In this document: one piece after another, positions 61,582 through 64,000 of the stretch
Layout of the letters: every line of letters starts with the position of its first letter
Position numbering within the stretch: the stretch's first letter is position 1
Source of the DNA: Streptomyces lasiicapitis
GTDB lineage: Bacteria > Actinomycetota > Actinomycetes > Streptomycetales > Streptomycetaceae
NCBI RefSeq assembly: GCF_014646335.1
Contig: NZ_BMNG01000002.1
Coordinates: forward strand, 310,001 to 374,000
DNA length: 64,000 nt
Direction: 5' to 3'
Translations under genes and position numbers: made by a program
The notes under the pieces: model-generated
The model's database searches: none
Seen by the model: only the letters and a program-made list of their open reading frames with translations
What the model was told of the DNA's origin: nothing

Positions 61582-62702
61582 CGCTCGACCTGCTGGGGCC
61601 CCAGCCCCATGAACCCCGCACCGGAATCAGAGGAGAGACCGTGCCGACTGTGCCCTCGGCCGAACCGGCCGCCGTGGACGTGACTGCGCTCCTTGAGCGC
61701 GGCCGGACACTGGCCACCCCGGTGCTGCGGTCCGCGGTGGACCGCCTCGCGCCGCCCATGGACACCGTCGCCGCCTACCACTTCGGCTGGATCGACGCCG
61801 CGGGCAACCCCTCCGTCGGCGACGGCGGCAAGGCCGTGCGCCCGGCGCTCGCCCTGCTGTCCGCGGAGGCCGCGGGCGCGACCCCGGAGACCGGCGTGCC
61901 CGGCGCGGTCGCCGTCGAGCTGGTGCACAACTTCTCGCTCCTGCACGACGACCTGATGGACGGCGACGAGCAGCGCCGCCACCGCGACACGGTGTGGAAG
62001 GTGCACGGCCCCGCGCAGGCCATCCTCGTCGGCGACGCGCTGTTCGCCCTCGCCAACGAGATCCTGCTCGAACTCGGCACCGTAGAGGCGGGCCGCGCGA
62101 CGCGCCGCCTGACCACCGCGACCCGCGCCCTCATCGACGGCCAGGCGCAGGACATCTCCTACGAGCACCGCGAGCGGGTCACCGTCGAGGAGTGCCTGGA
62201 GATGGAGGGCAACAAGACGGGCGCGCTCCTTGCCTGTGCCTGCTCCATCGGCGCGGTCCTCGGCGGCGCCGACGACGCCACCGCCGACACGCTGGAGAAG
62301 TACGGCTACCACCTCGGCCTCGCCTTCCAGGCCGTCGACGACCTGCTCGGCATCTGGGGCGACCCGGAGGCCACCGGCAAGCAGACGTGGAGCGATCTGC
62401 GCCAGCGCAAGAAGTCCCTGCCCGTCGTCGCCGCGCTCGCCGCGGGCGGCCCGGCCTCCGAGCGGCTCGGCGAGCTGCTCGCCGCCGACGCCAAGAGCAA
62501 TGACTTCGACAGCTTCTCCGAGGAGGAGTTCGCCGCGCGCGCCGCCCTGATCGAGGAGGCGGGCGGCCGCGAGTGGACCGCCGAGGAGGCGCGGCGGCAG
62601 CACGCCGTCGCCATCGAGGCCCTGGACGGGGTCCAGATGCCGGACCAGGTGCGGGCGCAGCTCACCGCGCTCGCCGACTTCGTCGTCGTACGAAAGAGAT
62701 GA
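61578..62702 (+). CDS. polyprenyl (farnesyl-type) diphosphate synthase
   Basis: A 374-residue trans-prenyl chain elongating enzyme that probably makes the farnesyl diphosphate used by HpnCD. First aspartate motif LLHDDLMDGD (about 119-128), G-Q-x-x-D in GQAQDISYEH and second motif AVDDLLGIWGD (about 253-263) are present. Two starts both have good sites: GTG 61578 (GAGGAGG at 61566-61572) and GTG 61641 (AGGAG at 61631-61635); the second would remove 21 residues without known function. The gene overlaps hpnE by 4 bases. A 105-bp gap to shc follows. Confidence 0.88.
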   Translation: MTLDLLGPQPHEPRTGIRGETVPTVPSAEPAAVDVTALLERGRTLATPVLRSAVDRLAPPMDTVAAYHFGWIDAAGNPSVGDGGKAVRPALALLSAEAAGATPETGVPGAVAVELVHNFSLLHDDLMDGDEQRRHRDTVWKVHGPAQAILVGDALFALANEILLELGTVEAGRATRRLTTATRALIDGQAQDISYEHRERVTVEECLEMEGNKTGALLACACSIGAVLGGADDATADTLEKYGYHLGLAFQAVDDLLGIWGDPEATGKQTWSDLRQRKKSLPVVAALAAGGPASERLGELLAADAKSNDFDSFSEEEFAARAALIEEAGGREWTAEEARRQHAVAIEALDGVQMPDQVRAQLTALADFVVVRKR

Positions 62703-62807
62703 TCACTATCGGCGCGAACTGACTCGCAGTCGCCGGCCGGTGTCCCTCCAGGGCCCCGGCCGACGGCGGACCCAGCAGAGAAGAAGCACTGCGTAGAAGG
62801 GGAAGCC

Positions 62808-64000
62808 ATGACAGCGACGACCGACGGAAGCACCGGAGCGGCGACGCCCCGGGCCGCCTCGGCCACCGGAACGAACCACAGCGCGCCCGCGGCGGCCGCG
62901 CCGCTCGACGCCGCCACGCGCGCCATACAACGCTCCACCGATTTCCTTCTTGCCGGCCAGGACGCCCAGGGATGGTGGAAGGGCGACCTGGAAACCAATG
63001 TGACCATGGACGCCGAGGATCTGCTGCTCCGTCAGTTCCTGGGCATCCAGGACGAGTCGACGACCCGGGCCGCCGGGCTCTTCATCCGCGGCCAGCAGCG
63101 CGACGACGGCACCTGGGCCACCTTCTTCGGCGGGCCCGGCGAACTCTCCGCCACCATCGAGGCGTACGTCGCGCTCAGGCTCGCCGGTGACGCCCCCGAC
63201 GATCCGCACATGGCCACGGCGTCCGCCTGGATCCGGGAGCAGGGCGGCATCGCGTCGGCGCGCGTCTTCACCAGGATCTGGCTCGCCCTCTTCGGCTGGT
63301 GGAAGTGGGACGACCTGCCCGAGCTGCCGCCCGAGCTCATTTACTTCCCCAAGTGGTTTCCGCTCAACATCTATGACTTCGGCTGCTGGGCGCGGCAGAC
63401 GATCGTGCCCCTCACCATTGTCTCCGCCAAGCGCCCGGTGCGTCCCGCGCCCTTCCCGCTGGACGAGCTGCACACCGACGCGCGCGTACCCAACCCCGCC
63501 AAACCCCTTGCCCCGGTGGCCAGTTGGGACGGCGTCTTCCAGCGCCTGGACAAGGCGCTGCACCTTTACCACAAGCTCGCGCCGCGCGGTGTGCGCAAGG
63601 CGGCGATGAACAGCGCCGCGCGCTGGATCATCGAACGGCAGGAGAACGACGGCTGCTGGGGCGGCATCCAGCCGCCCGCCGTGTACTCGATCATCGCGCT
63701 GCATCTGCTCGGCTACGACCTCGACCACCCGGTCCTGAAGACCGGCCTGGAGTCCCTCGACCGGTTCGCCGTGTGGCGCGAGGACGGCGCGCGGATGATC
63801 GAGGCCTGTCAGTCGCCCGTCTGGGACACCTGCCTGGCGACGATCGCCCTCGCGGACGCCGGTGTGCCCGCCGACCACCCGCAGCTCGTCAAGGCCGCGG
63901 ACTGGATGCTGGGCGAGCAGATCGTACGGCCCGGCGACTGGTCCGTACGCAGGCCCGGCCTCACCCCGGGCGGCTGGGCCTTCGAGTTCCACAACGACAA
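62808..64000 (+). CDS. shc: squalene-hopene cyclase, 3' end outside window
   Basis: The first 397 codons of squalene-hopene cyclase, which cyclises squalene to hopene at the membrane. Two QW-type repeats are visible, QQRDDGTWATFFGG (about 95-108) and QENDGCWGG (about 280-288), the WWKGDLETNVTMDAEDLLLRQFL N-terminal helix and PGGWAFEFHND at the cut edge. The catalytic DxDDTA motif should lie just beyond base 64000. ATG 62808 has AAGGGGAAG upstream. A Thr/Ala-rich N-tail of about 35 residues precedes the fold. It is the last visible gene of the operon. Confidence 0.95.
   Translation, partial: MTATTDGSTGAATPRAASATGTNHSAPAAAAPLDAATRAIQRSTDFLLAGQDAQGWWKGDLETNVTMDAEDLLLRQFLGIQDESTTRAAGLFIRGQQRDDGTWATFFGGPGELSATIEAYVALRLAGDAPDDPHMATASAWIREQGGIASARVFTRIWLALFGWWKWDDLPELPPELIYFPKWFPLNIYDFGCWARQTIVPLTIVSAKRPVRPAPFPLDELHTDARVPNPAKPLAPVASWDGVFQRLDKALHLYHKLAPRGVRKAAMNSAARWIIERQENDGCWGGIQPPAVYSIIALHLLGYDLDHPVLKTGLESLDRFAVWREDGARMIEACQSPVWDTCLATIALADAGVPADHPQLVKAADWMLGEQIVRPGDWSVRRPGLTPGGWAFEFHND

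Overview
This window is chromosomal DNA from a Streptomyces. GC content is very high, codon third positions are strongly G/C biased, GTG starts are common, and the genes belong to recognisable Streptomyces families: an SsgA-like sporulation protein, an SCO6745-family protein, an LPFR small protein, F420-type enzymes and a hopanoid operon. Gene order (ABC-F, ssgD-like, beta-oxidation genes, SCO6745-family, idi, CDF transporter, hopanoid genes) resembles the S. coelicolor SCO672x-SCO676x region. That is recalled knowledge, not a search. I see no rRNA, tRNA, CRISPR, insertion sequence or prophage. Both edges cut genes: the left edge removes the 5' end of a HEAT-like protein, and the right edge removes the 3' end of squalene-hopene cyclase.

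Layout. 1-8.8 kb: HEAT-like protein, acyl-ACP desaturase under a repeated palindromic operator, a tandem resistance pair (ABC-F then DrrC/UvrA-like), a PEP-mutase/isocitrate-lyase family gene with a short proline-rich leader peptide, and an ssgD-like gene. 9-15 kb: secreted beta-propeller-like protein, YciI, rifamycin monooxygenase (rox) with a textbook rifamycin-associated element, endonuclease V, a saccharopine-dehydrogenase-like protein and a YjbR protein. 15-24.7 kb: lipid catabolism (CoA-transferase/racemase, F420-type oxidoreductase, acyl-CoA dehydrogenase, thiolase, FadB), closed by a MerR regulator divergent from an acyl-CoA ligase. 24.9-38 kb: amino-acid permease, MpaB-like oxygenase, three secreted peptidases, BCCT transporter, D-amino-acid oxidase, an unrecognised protein and a second ABC-F. 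38-50 kb: Tex, small LPFR protein, SCO6745 family, GlxA regulator with a DJ-1 protein, enoyl-CoA hydratase, HdeD, RsbW-like kinase, idi, a methyltransferase-GNAT fusion, a CDF exporter with a Zur-like box, and galE.

50.7-57.9 kb: a tightly overlapping envelope operon. It encodes two CDP-alcohol phosphotransferases, a sugar-phosphate-type nucleotidyltransferase, an sn-glycerol-1-phosphate-dehydrogenase-like enzyme, a GT2 glycosyltransferase and a TagGH-like ABC exporter. I read it as a locus for making and exporting an uncommon phosphoglycerol- or polyol-phosphate-containing envelope glycolipid or polymer. This is the strongest candidate here for an uncharacterised system. A strong terminator separates it from 58.2-64 kb, the hopanoid operon (hpnC, hpnD, a 37-codon small ORF, hpnE, polyprenyl synthase, shc), in which most genes overlap by 4 bases.

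Working together: Idi and the polyprenyl synthase supply isoprenoid precursors, HpnCDE make squalene, and Shc cyclises it to hopene. The neighbouring operon probably modifies the same envelope. The 15-25 kb block degrades acyl-CoAs. Several unlinked genes (ABC-F, DrrC-like, rox, second ABC-F) form an intrinsic antibiotic-tolerance set.
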